Shown in pieces: positions 1 to 6,793 of a stretch of 13,491 nucleotides of DNA. This stretch comes from Gemmatimonadota bacterium (lineage in GTDB: Bacteria; Gemmatimonadota; Gemmatimonadetes; Gemmatimonadales; Gemmatimonadaceae): assembly GCA_947475795.1 (NCBI GenBank), contig CANJOX010000044.1, positions 1 through 13,491 on the forward strand, in the 5' to 3' direction. The position numbers were made by a program, and so were the translations under genes. Below the pieces are notes generated by a model, which worked only from the letters and a program-made list of their open reading frames with translations, ran no database searches and was not told the DNA's origin. Position 1 is the first letter of the stretch. Every line of letters starts with the position of its first letter.

Positions 1-1020
1 ACGATCTCGGACATTCTGGTGAACGGACCGCGGGACATTTACATCGAGCGTCGCGGCCGGCTCTCCCGCGTGCCGGTAGCATTCCGCAACGACGCGCACC
101 TCATGGCGATCATCGACCGCATCGTGAGCCGGGTGGGTCGGCGGGTGGATGAATCGTCGCCGATGGTCGATGCGCGCCTGCCCGACGGCTCACGCGTGAA
201 CGCCATCATTCCGCCGCTGGCGCTGGACGGACCGATCCTGTCGATCCGCCGGTTCGGCGCCGAGCTGCCGATGCAGGCGCTGGTGGAGAACGGCACCCTC
301 ACGCAGGACATGGTGGACCTACTGTCGGCCTGCGTGCAGGCGCGGCTGAACATCATGATTTCCGGCGGCACCGGCTCGGGGAAAACCACGCTGCTGAACG
401 CGCTTAGCGTGTACATCCCGGCCACCGAACGCGTGGTTACAATCGAGGATGCGGCGGAGCTGCGCCTGCAGCAGGAGCATGTGTGCCGCCTGGAAACGCG
501 ACCACCCAACGCCGAAGGGCGCGGACAGGTGGTGGCGCGCGATCTGGTGCGCAATGCCCTGCGCATGCGCCCCGACCGCATCATCGTGGGGGAAGTGCGT
601 GGCGCCGAGGCGCTGGACATGCTGCAGGCGATGAACACGGGCCATGAAGGGTCACTCACCACGATCCACGCCAATTCCCCACGCGATGCCCTGGCCCGCG
701 TGGAGACGATGATCCAGTTCGCGAGTACGTCATTGCCGCTGCGCGCCATCCGCGAGCAGATCGCGTCAGCGCTCGAGGTGGTGGTGCAGATCGCGCGCAT
801 GGCCGACGGTACCCGTCGGGTGACGGCGATCTCCGAGATCACCAGCATGGAAGGCGACATCATCTCCATGCAGGACATCTACAAGTACCACCGGCGCGGC
901 ATTACCGAGAGCGGCGAGGTCGTGGGCGACTTCGAGGCCACCGGGGTCCGTCCCCTCTTCATGGAACGGTTGCAGGTGGCGGGGATCGAGCTGCCGAACA
1001 GCCTGTTCGCGCAGGCGTAG
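1..1020 (+). CDS. tadA: Tad/Flp pilus secretion ATPase TadA/CpaF (5' end outside window)
   Basis: This is the cytoplasmic hexameric ATPase that powers Flp (type IVc) pilus assembly at the TadB/TadC platform. The frame is open from base 1 and reads [16 protein letters not shown], a typical internal CpaF segment, so the GTG at 19 is an internal valine and the true start lies upstream. About 339 codons are present; the family is usually about 450 residues or more. Visible motifs in order are: Walker [10 protein letters not shown] (364-390), an Asp-box TIEDAAEL (439-462), Walker B RIIVGEVR (577-600), and a His-box with TGHEGS and TTIHAN (637-675). All key residues are intact, so the enzyme should be active. 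The stop is followed by only 2 nt before tadB, consistent with one operon. A general type II/IV secretion ATPase is less likely, given the tadB-tadC-tadG neighbours. Confidence 0.95.
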   Translation, partial: TISDILVNGPRDIYIERRGRLSRVPVAFRNDAHLMAIIDRIVSRVGRRVDESSPMVDARLPDGSRVNAIIPPLALDGPILSIRRFGAELPMQALVENGTLTQDMVDLLSACVQARLNIMISGGTGSGKTTLLNALSVYIPATERVVTIEDAAELRLQQEHVCRLETRPPNAEGRGQVVARDLVRNALRMRPDRIIVGEVRGAEALDMLQAMNTGHEGSLTTIHANSPRDALARVETMIQFASTSLPLRAIREQIASALEVVVQIARMADGTRRVTAISEITSMEGDIISMQDIYKYHRRGITESGEVVGDFEATGVRPLFMERLQVAGIELPNSLFAQA

Positions 1021-1022
1021 CC

Positions 1023-1970
1023 ATGCAGACACTCATCCTGTTTGCCGTGTTCTTCGGCACCACGCTGCTGCTGCTGGGGATTTACGTGTTCGTGAACCGG
1101 CGTCGCCTCGAGGCGGCGGCGGCGCTCAAGGATCGGCTCTCGACGACGGCGGCGCCGGCGGACATCAGCATTCTGCGCGACCTGCGGAAGAGTGCGGTGC
1201 CGTTTCTCGATCAGCTGCTGACCGGTCGGTCGTACACGCTGCTGATCGAGCGGGCGATCGACCGGGCAGGCATGCACTGGACGGTGGGCGAGTTCTCGAT
1301 CGCCAGCGTGCTGCTGGCGTCGATGGCGCTGCTGGCGGGACAGCAGTTCGGACTTGCGTCGGCGCTGATCTCGGCGAGCGTGGGGCTGCTCCTGCCGTCG
1401 TTGCTGCTGTTCATCCAGCGGCGGCGGCGTGTGGCGCGGCTCGAGGCGCAGCTCCCCGAGGCGATCGACATGATCGTGAACGCCATGCGCGCCGGCTTTT
1501 CGTTTCAGGCGGCGATGAAGTTCGTGGGCGAAGAGATGCCGGCCCCGGTGGGGGAGGAGTTCGCGACGTTCTACGACGAGCAGCGGCTGGGGCTCGACGT
1601 GCGGGACGCGCTGCTGGACCTGCAGGAGCGGGTGGATACGCTGGACATCAAGATGTTCGTGACCTCGCTGCTCATCCAGCGCGAGACGGGGGGTAACCTG
1701 GGCGAAATCCTGACCGGGCTGTCAACGCTGATCCGCGACCGGGCGGCACTGCACGACCAAATCGACACGCTGACGGCCGAACCGAAGCTCACGGGAACGG
1801 TATTGGCGCTGCTGCCGCTGGCCGCGTTCGCCGTGATCATGCTCCTGAATCCTGCGATGATGGAGCCGATGTTCACCACCGACCCCGGACGCTACACGCT
1901 GCTGTTCGCCACGGGGGCCCTCGTGCTTGGCTTTGTCCTCATTCGCCGCATTGCGCGGATCGACACGTAA
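1023..1970 (+). CDS. tadB: Tad pilus inner-membrane platform protein TadB (T2SF domain)
   Basis: TadB is one of two GspF/PilC-like membrane proteins that form the platform on which TadA acts during Flp pilus extrusion. The 315-residue product has an N-terminal span (about 3-23), a pair of spans around 92-131, a cytoplasmic type II secretion F domain (about 145-255), and two C-terminal spans (about 257-276 and 291-308). The F domain carries the hallmark LPEAIDMIVNAMRAG at 144-158 and RETGGNLGEIL at 220-230. Length and topology are normal for TadB. The ATG lies 2 nt after the tadA stop with no strong Shine-Dalgarno, which suggests translational coupling to tadA. A strong AAGGAG at its own stop leads into tadC. 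Confidence 0.93.
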   Translation: MQTLILFAVFFGTTLLLLGIYVFVNRRRLEAAAALKDRLSTTAAPADISILRDLRKSAVPFLDQLLTGRSYTLLIERAIDRAGMHWTVGEFSIASVLLASMALLAGQQFGLASALISASVGLLLPSLLLFIQRRRRVARLEAQLPEAIDMIVNAMRAGFSFQAAMKFVGEEMPAPVGEEFATFYDEQRLGLDVRDALLDLQERVDTLDIKMFVTSLLIQRETGGNLGEILTGLSTLIRDRAALHDQIDTLTAEPKLTGTVLALLPLAAFAVIMLLNPAMMEPMFTTDPGRYTLLFATGALVLGFVLIRRIARIDT

Positions 1971-1974
1971 GGAG
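1969..1974 (+). promoter_or_regulatory. Ribosome binding site that fixes the tadC start
   Basis: AAGGAG overlaps the last two bases of the tadB stop codon and sits 6 nt before the ATG at 1981. This favours 1981 over in-frame starts inside tadB, the earliest being the TTG at 1927. It implies termination-reinitiation between tadB and tadC. Confidence 0.75.
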
Positions 1975-1980
1975 CTGCCC

Positions 1981-2898
1981 ATGTCCACTCCATTGCTGAT
2001 TTTTTACGGCGTGCTGGTGCTCGCCGCCGCCGTTGGCACCTGGGCGCTCGTGGCCAACCACCGCCGCGCGGTGCTCATCGCCCGGGCCACGGAATTCCCG
2101 AGCGGCCCCGTGCCGCGGCGTATCGAGTTACGCACCGGGCACGCCACCACATCGGATCGCCTGCACGACACGCTCGAGAAGCTGCTCCCCGAGGGGCTGC
2201 TGGGCGAGACCGCGGCGATGCGTCTGGTCCGGGCAGGCTACGATGCGCCGTCGGCCCCTGCGCTGTACCTGCTGCTGCGGCTGGTGACGGCTGTGGCGTG
2301 TCCGGTGCTGGCACTCCTGTTTGCGCCCCGCGACACCGAGCTGTTGTTCCTGGCCAGCATGGCCGTGAGTGTGGCGCTGGGGCTGATGCTGCCCCCGTAT
2401 CTGCTGCTGCGCATCGAGCGCGCCCGCCAGCTGCGTGTGCTGCGTTCCATCCCCGACTGCCTCGACCTGCTGCTGGTGTGTGTGGAGGCCGGCGTCTCGC
2501 TGGATGCCGCGTTGCTGCGCGTGGGGCACGAGATGTCGCGGATGCACCCCGAGCTGGCGCATGAATTGCTCGTGGTGAATCGGAAGGCGAATGCCGGCAT
2601 GCGGCGTGACGACGCGCTGTACGGCCTGTACGACCGCACCGGTGTGGAGGAGCTGCGGGCGCTGTCGTCCACGATGATCCAGAGCGAACGCTGGGGCTCG
2701 TCGATCGGCCGTGTCTTGCGGGTGCATTCGGAGAGTCTGCGGCGGAAGCGGCGGCAGTCGGCGGAACGTCGTGGGGCCACCGCCGCGACCAAGATGATTT
2801 TCCCGATGGTGCTGTTCATTCTCCCCGCGCTCTTTGCGGTGATCGGTGGTCCAATGGTGATCGGCTTGGGTCCGGTGTTCGACGTCTTCGGCCAGTGA
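1981..2898 (+). CDS. tadC: Tad pilus inner-membrane platform protein TadC (T2SF domain)
   Basis: TadC is the second GspF-like platform protein and is expected to pair with TadB. The start at 1981 is chosen from the AAGGAG 6 nt upstream; it gives 305 residues beginning MSTPLLIFYG. There is an N-terminal span (about 5-24), two central spans (about 96-114 and 120-141), the F domain, and a C-terminal span pair (about 272-300). The F domain includes IPDCLDLLLVCVEAGVSLDAAL at 157-178 and ESLRRKRRQSAERR at 251-264, both characteristic of TadC. TadC sits in the usual tadA-tadB-tadC order. Its stop is followed by 38 nt that carry the tadG ribosome binding site. The TadB/TadC assignment rests on order and on the ERRGATAATK(M)IFP-type C-terminal motif. 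Confidence 0.92.
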   Translation: MSTPLLIFYGVLVLAAAVGTWALVANHRRAVLIARATEFPSGPVPRRIELRTGHATTSDRLHDTLEKLLPEGLLGETAAMRLVRAGYDAPSAPALYLLLRLVTAVACPVLALLFAPRDTELLFLASMAVSVALGLMLPPYLLLRIERARQLRVLRSIPDCLDLLLVCVEAGVSLDAALLRVGHEMSRMHPELAHELLVVNRKANAGMRRDDALYGLYDRTGVEELRALSSTMIQSERWGSSIGRVLRVHSESLRRKRRQSAERRGATAATKMIFPMVLFILPALFAVIGGPMVIGLGPVFDVFGQ

Positions 2899-2927
2899 CG
2901 TGCAACGCGCCCCGAGGGCGTGCGGGT

Positions 2928-2932
2928 GGAGG
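2928..2932 (+). promoter_or_regulatory. Ribosome binding site that fixes the tadG-like start
   Basis: GGAGG lies 4 nt before the ATG at 2937. This supports starting there rather than at the GTG at 2895, which overlaps the tadC stop. The chosen start also places the basic n-region and membrane span at the very N-terminus, as expected for the family. Confidence 0.7.
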
Positions 2933-2936
2933 CACA

Positions 2937-4070
2937 ATGAACCGTTTCAAGAATCGTCGCGGCGCCACCATGATTTTGGTGGGGGTGTCACTGGTGGCGT
3001 TGGTGGGCGTGATGGCGCTGGCCATCGACATGGGGCGCATGTATCTGTTCCGGGCGCAGGTGCACGTGTCGTCGGATGCGGCGGCGCTGGCGGGAGCCGA
3101 GCGGCTGCTGCGGGAGCAGTACGCCGGGGCGGCGGATACGGCGGTGGCGTACGGACAACTGAACCTGGTGGATGGCGCGACGCCGGCGATCAGCACGGCG
3201 GATATCGAGCCGGGGGTGTGGCAGGGCGGCAACTTCACACCTACGGGAAGCTGGTCATCGGCGAGCAACGCCGTGCGGGCCACCTCACGGTACACGGCCA
3301 CTTATCGTTTCGGCCGGATCATGGGCCTGACCACGCGTCTTCGCCTAGCCAGGAGCGTGGCCGCGATCGGATCCGCCTCCGGGACCGCGTGCGCGCGGCC
3401 GCTGGCGGTACCGTATCAGCAGCTGCTGGACGCGCTTCCCGGGGGACCGAAGGACGCACTTACCTATACGCTCACGACCGCCGATGTCGCGTGGTTCAGC
3501 GAGCACCATGTGCCGATTCTGCTCAAGTCGGGCAATTCGAATGCGAACATCGTGAACGGCAATTTCTACGGCATGCGGCTTCCGCCGCAGGTGTATGCGG
3601 ACGGGGTGATGGGCAATCCGTGGAGCGGCGCCGATGATTTCGGCCACGCACTGAGTGCGACGTGTGACGACCTAGCGGTGCGGATTCAGAACGCGGGGGG
3701 GCGTCCCTACGTGAGTGTGGGCGACTGGATGCGCGGCGAGAACGGCAACATGGTGAACAAAGCCGGTGACGCGATTGCCGACCTGTGCCGAGTGAACGGC
3801 GGGATCTCGCCCGCGAACGGCGGTGGTAATCGTTCATTCACCTGCAATATGCCCACGCGACTGATCATCGCGATGTGGGACGTGAGCGGCGACGCCCCCG
3901 GGACCAACGCGTGCGGCAATAAGTGTTTTCGCGTGAAGGCCGTGGGCGCGTTCTATGTGACGGAGTACGTGAAGGACGAAGGCGTGCGCGGCTACTTCTC
4001 CGACGTGGTCGCCCAGGGCGCGTTCTCACCGTTTCCGGGACTGATCAAGAAAATCGCGCTGGTCCAGTAG
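2937..4070 (+). CDS. tadG: TadG-like pilus assembly protein (TadE/TadG pseudopilin family)
   Basis: Proteins of this group are minor pilin-like components anchored in the inner membrane with the bulk of the protein outside the cytoplasm. The 377-residue product starts with a basic stretch (MNRFKNRRGA), followed by one hydrophobic segment (about 11-30) ending in AIDMGRMY, then VSSDAAALAGA at 44-54. This is the classic putative Flp pilus-assembly TadE/G N-terminus. The remainder is a predicted exported domain with six cysteines (152, 243, 284, 303, 326, 330), compatible with disulfides. I do not see an obvious von Willebrand A domain with a MIDAS motif, which many longer TadG proteins have, so this is a shorter variant. 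No TadE or TadF gene is adjacent. The family is confident; the exact role and the symbol are inferred from context. Confidence 0.8.
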   Translation: MNRFKNRRGATMILVGVSLVALVGVMALAIDMGRMYLFRAQVHVSSDAAALAGAERLLREQYAGAADTAVAYGQLNLVDGATPAISTADIEPGVWQGGNFTPTGSWSSASNAVRATSRYTATYRFGRIMGLTTRLRLARSVAAIGSASGTACARPLAVPYQQLLDALPGGPKDALTYTLTTADVAWFSEHHVPILLKSGNSNANIVNGNFYGMRLPPQVYADGVMGNPWSGADDFGHALSATCDDLAVRIQNAGGRPYVSVGDWMRGENGNMVNKAGDAIADLCRVNGGISPANGGGNRSFTCNMPTRLIIAMWDVSGDAPGTNACGNKCFRVKAVGAFYVTEYVKDEGVRGYFSDVVAQGAFSPFPGLIKKIALVQ

Positions 4071-4119
4071 CGGCGTGTCCGCCGATTCCCTTTCTCCTTC
4101 GTCTCCCGAGGCCGTCCCC

Positions 4120-5133
4120 ATGACGCTGATCGCTTCGCATTCGCACCGGGCCCTCGAAGTGCTGGGGCCGCGGTATCCCGACCTGACGCTCGTGAGCGAG
4201 GGGCGCAGTGGCATGGTGTTCACCGGCCACGCGGGTGGCCCCGATGGGCGCGCCGTGGCGGTGAAGGTGGCCTATCCCGTGGACGGCAGCGCGCACTACT
4301 CGAGCGCCATTGCGCGGTTCCGGCGCGAGGCGGAGATCGGCGCGCGGCTGGCGCACCCGCACATTCTGCGCACGTCGCCGGTGGAGGTGCTGGACGGGAT
4401 CGAGTTCTACGAAATGGATGCCGCCGGTCCGATCCGCCTCGACCAGCTCATCACGGCGGCGCATCCGCCCGGGTACGCGCGCGTGCTCACGGTGCTGCAA
4501 CAGCTGGCCGACGCGCTGGACTACGCGCACGCGCACGGCGTGGTGCACGGGGCGTTGCGCCCCTCCACTGTGCTGCTGGATCCAACGGGACAGGTGCTGC
4601 TGAAAGGATTCTGCCTGTACGCCAACGAGACGGCGCCGCACCCGTCGCTCGCGCCGGCGGCGGTGGGGAACCCGGCGTACATGGCACCCGAGCAGTGGCA
4701 CGATGCCACCGTGGAGCGGCGCGTGGACGTGTACGCGCTGGGGGTGCTGGCCTACGAGATGTGCACGGGACATGCGCGGGTGGGGTACGACCGCAGCGGC
4801 GTGCCGGAAATCCGCCCCATCGAACTGGCGCCCAATCATCCGCTGCGCGCCGACGTGCCGATGCATGTGTCCACAGCCATCCGCCGCGCCACCAACCGTG
4901 ACCTCGACGTCCGCTACGGATCGGCCGGCGCCTTCGTGACGGCGCTGACGCATCCAGAAGAAGCGCAGGGGCACAGTCTGCCCACCGTCGTCCCACCACG
5001 GAATGCGAAGGCGCACGCGCCGTGGATGCTGCTGGCACTGGTGCTCCTCGTGGCAACGGCGATCTTCGTGGGCATTCCGTCGTCCCCGCGCGACGAGTTG
5101 TTCGCCCTGCTGCTGCCGTCAGGGCGCCGCTAG
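4120..5133 (+). CDS. Membrane-anchored Ser/Thr protein kinase-like protein, probable pseudokinase
   Basis: The 337-residue protein has a Hanks-type kinase fold: a degenerate glycine loop (EGRSGMVF), the ATP-binding lysine in AVAVKVA (K49), an alpha-C glutamate in FRREAEIGARL, APE at 189-191, and the alpha-F aspartate in VDVYALGVLAYEM. The catalytic loop reads HGALRPST (143-150; bases 4546-4569) instead of HRDxKPxN, so the catalytic Asp is Ala. The DFG motif reads GFC (163-165; bases 4606-4614), so the metal-binding Asp is Gly. Phosphotransfer is therefore unlikely; a scaffold or ligand-binding role is more plausible. One span near the C-terminus (about 302-319) leaves the kinase domain cytoplasmic. 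The ATG at 4120 with GAGG 8 nt upstream is preferred over a GTG at 4075. It lies 49 nt after the TadG-like gene, so it may belong to the pilus operon, but no partner is proven. Confidence 0.85.
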   Translation: MTLIASHSHRALEVLGPRYPDLTLVSEGRSGMVFTGHAGGPDGRAVAVKVAYPVDGSAHYSSAIARFRREAEIGARLAHPHILRTSPVEVLDGIEFYEMDAAGPIRLDQLITAAHPPGYARVLTVLQQLADALDYAHAHGVVHGALRPSTVLLDPTGQVLLKGFCLYANETAPHPSLAPAAVGNPAYMAPEQWHDATVERRVDVYALGVLAYEMCTGHARVGYDRSGVPEIRPIELAPNHPLRADVPMHVSTAIRRATNRDLDVRYGSAGAFVTALTHPEEAQGHSLPTVVPPRNAKAHAPWMLLALVLLVATAIFVGIPSSPRDELFALLLPSGRR

Positions 5134-5163
5134 GATCACGCGACGCGCGTTTGGCGATCCGCC

Positions 5164-6786
5164 TTACCCGAGCAGGCGGACGGCCTGCTCGGCAGCGTGC
5201 ACGCCATGCCACTGGGCCTCTTCGAAGAGGCTCAGGTTACTGAGATCAGCGTGCGCCACCAGCATCCGCGGGGCCGGCTGCCACGCCTGCATGGCCGCGA
5301 CACGCGACAAGGCGCCGGGCGTGGGGCGCGCCATGGCGTGGCCCCAGCGCATGATGTCGATGCGCGCCACGCACTCGGCGATATCGGCGTGCGCACGCCG
5401 CAGATCGGCAAGGATCTCGTCGCGCCAGGAGCCCCAACTGCGCTGCTGCAGCTGGAGCCGCGCCTCGCGCGCCGGCCGGTCCACCAGCGCGTGGTACCAC
5501 GTCCACACGGTGCGATCGGGTGGTGTGCCCAGCCCCTGATGCGCCGCGTTCACGTACCCGAGCGAGGTGCTGCCATAGATCACGTTGTCCCACGACAGCT
5601 CGGCCCCGGCCGACGCCGGCGGCCGGTCGATGACCAGGTTGGCCACCACCCATGGCGCATACTCGAGCGTCACCGGCAGCTGCACGGCCGCACACACGCG
5701 CGGCAGGACGAACAGCGGTGCACACCAGATCACGGCGTCGGCGGTGATGCGCTCCTGCGGCGTCTCAATCACCCAGCGCGCGCCCGGGCGCGCCCCGTCG
5801 CGTGCCACCTGCCACACGGGCGCCCCCGTGACCACCCGTGCGCGCCCGTCGGGGCCCGGTTGCGCCGAGAGCCGCTGCGTGAGGCGCTGGGCGATCCAGT
5901 CGTTCCCTTCGGGCCAGGTGAGCGGCCCCTGCTCATCGGGGGCGCGCGCCGCGAAGTAGTGCACCGCCGCCCACGCGCTGGCCTGCGAGAGCGCAGCGCC
6001 GTAGTCGTCGCGGGTGCCGTACTCCACCCACCAGCGCAGCGCCGGTGCGGTGAAGCCTTCGCGATCCATCCACTGGCGCGCTGTGATGGTATCGAGTGCC
6101 TCCACGGCGGCCGCGGACCGTGCGCCGCGGGCGCCGTCGCGGCGTGCGGCGAGGCGACGGGCGTGTCCGTCGGCGCTGGGCACACTGAACATGCCGGTCG
6201 CGCGAAACTCGGCGATGCGCGCCTCGAAGCGCTGGAACTGCGCGCGATCGGTGCGGGAGAGCGCGTCCACCGGGTCGAGCCCCTCGTGCCAGCGCCCATG
6301 CTGCCAGAGGCGCTCCTGCGGGGTGTGGCAGAGCACGCGCTCGTCCCACACACCGTCGGCCCCCAGCACGCCGAGGTCGCGCATGAGACGGCGCACGTGC
6401 ACGGCGTCGGCGGCGGGCACGGGCACGTAGTGCGCGCCCCACGGCGCCCGCTGCCCTCGATAGTCGGCCGAGCGCGCATTACCGCCGGTGCGGGCGTCCA
6501 TTTCGAGCAGCGTCCAGTCGTGCAGCCCCAGCGCATCGAGACGCCACCCGGCGGAGAGCCCGCCCATGCCGCCGCCGATGATCGCCACTTGCACGCGCCG
6601 TTCCGCGCGGCGCGTGGCACCGCTGGAGCGCGGCGCGGTACCGTCTCGCAGGGCGTGCCCCATCGCGCTGCCGTCAGGGACGAAGCCGCCGCCGATCACG
6701 CGTCCCTTGGGCGTGAGCCCCACCAGCGCGGGAGCCGCGATGATGGCACCAAGGGTGCGCAGGACGTCGCGACGTGATGGCGTCAC
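5164..6786 (-). CDS. Tat-exported FAD-dependent amine oxidase-like flavoprotein
   Basis: The 540-residue protein begins with a twin-arginine signal (SRRDVLR at 4-10, then a hydrophobic stretch to about 23), so it is expected to be folded with its cofactor and exported. The Rossmann FAD-binding motif is VAIIGGGMGGLSAG at 67-80, with the ribose-binding Glu at 95, followed by GGNARS at 101-106, as in flavin amine oxidases and phytoene-desaturase-like enzymes. The C-terminal HGVHAAEQAV resembles the family's final FAD-contacting helix. It is the last gene of the polyamine operon, 7 nt after the membrane aminopropyltransferase gene, so oxidation of a polyamine-type substrate is a reasonable inference. 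The substrate cannot be read from sequence. The start is GTG with only a weak GGTGA upstream; it is chosen because it places the Tat motif at the extreme N-terminus. No truncation is evident. Confidence 0.85.
   Translation of the reverse strand: MTPSRRDVLRTLGAIIAAPALVGLTPKGRVIGGGFVPDGSAMGHALRDGTAPRSSGATRRAERRVQVAIIGGGMGGLSAGWRLDALGLHDWTLLEMDARTGGNARSADYRGQRAPWGAHYVPVPAADAVHVRRLMRDLGVLGADGVWDERVLCHTPQERLWQHGRWHEGLDPVDALSRTDRAQFQRFEARIAEFRATGMFSVPSADGHARRLAARRDGARGARSAAAVEALDTITARQWMDREGFTAPALRWWVEYGTRDDYGAALSQASAWAAVHYFAARAPDEQGPLTWPEGNDWIAQRLTQRLSAQPGPDGRARVVTGAPVWQVARDGARPGARWVIETPQERITADAVIWCAPLFVLPRVCAAVQLPVTLEYAPWVVANLVIDRPPASAGAELSWDNVIYGSTSLGYVNAAHQGLGTPPDRTVWTWYHALVDRPAREARLQLQQRSWGSWRDEILADLRRAHADIAECVARIDIMRWGHAMARPTPGALSRVAAMQAWQPAPRMLVAHADLSNLSLFEEAQWHGVHAAEQAVRLLG
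5168..5192. terminator. Perfect 10-bp hairpin at the convergent gene boundary
   Basis: CCGAGCAGGC (5168-5177) and its exact reverse complement GCCTGCTCGG (5183-5192) flank a 5-nt loop. The hairpin lies 34 nt past the stop of the kinase-like gene and overlaps the last codons of the convergent flavoprotein gene. Neither side has a T-tract, so an intrinsic terminator is uncertain. It could stop transcription from the left in GC-rich fashion or protect a 3' end. The intervening bases 5134-5163 hold nothing else recognisable. Confidence 0.35.
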
Positions 6787-6793
6787 GTCACGG

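Noticed and set aside
19..21. GTG as the start of the TadA gene
   Set aside because: The frame is open to base 1 and the preceding codons read ISDIL, continuous with family sequence; the GTG is an internal valine.
3695..3701. Run of seven G in the TadG-like gene as a phase-variation tract
   Set aside because: The length is ordinary for such GC-rich DNA, the frame is intact, and no other sign of switching is seen.
4045..5016. Open frame on the - strand opposite the kinase-like gene
   Set aside because: The translation is His/Arg-rich with no recognisable motif; the + strand carries the kinase fold.
5197..6777. Long open frame on the + strand opposite the flavoprotein gene (526 codons)
   Set aside because: It is an antisense shadow produced by GC-rich codon use; its translation is Arg/His/Pro/Gly-rich with no domain, while the minus strand encodes a clear FAD protein.
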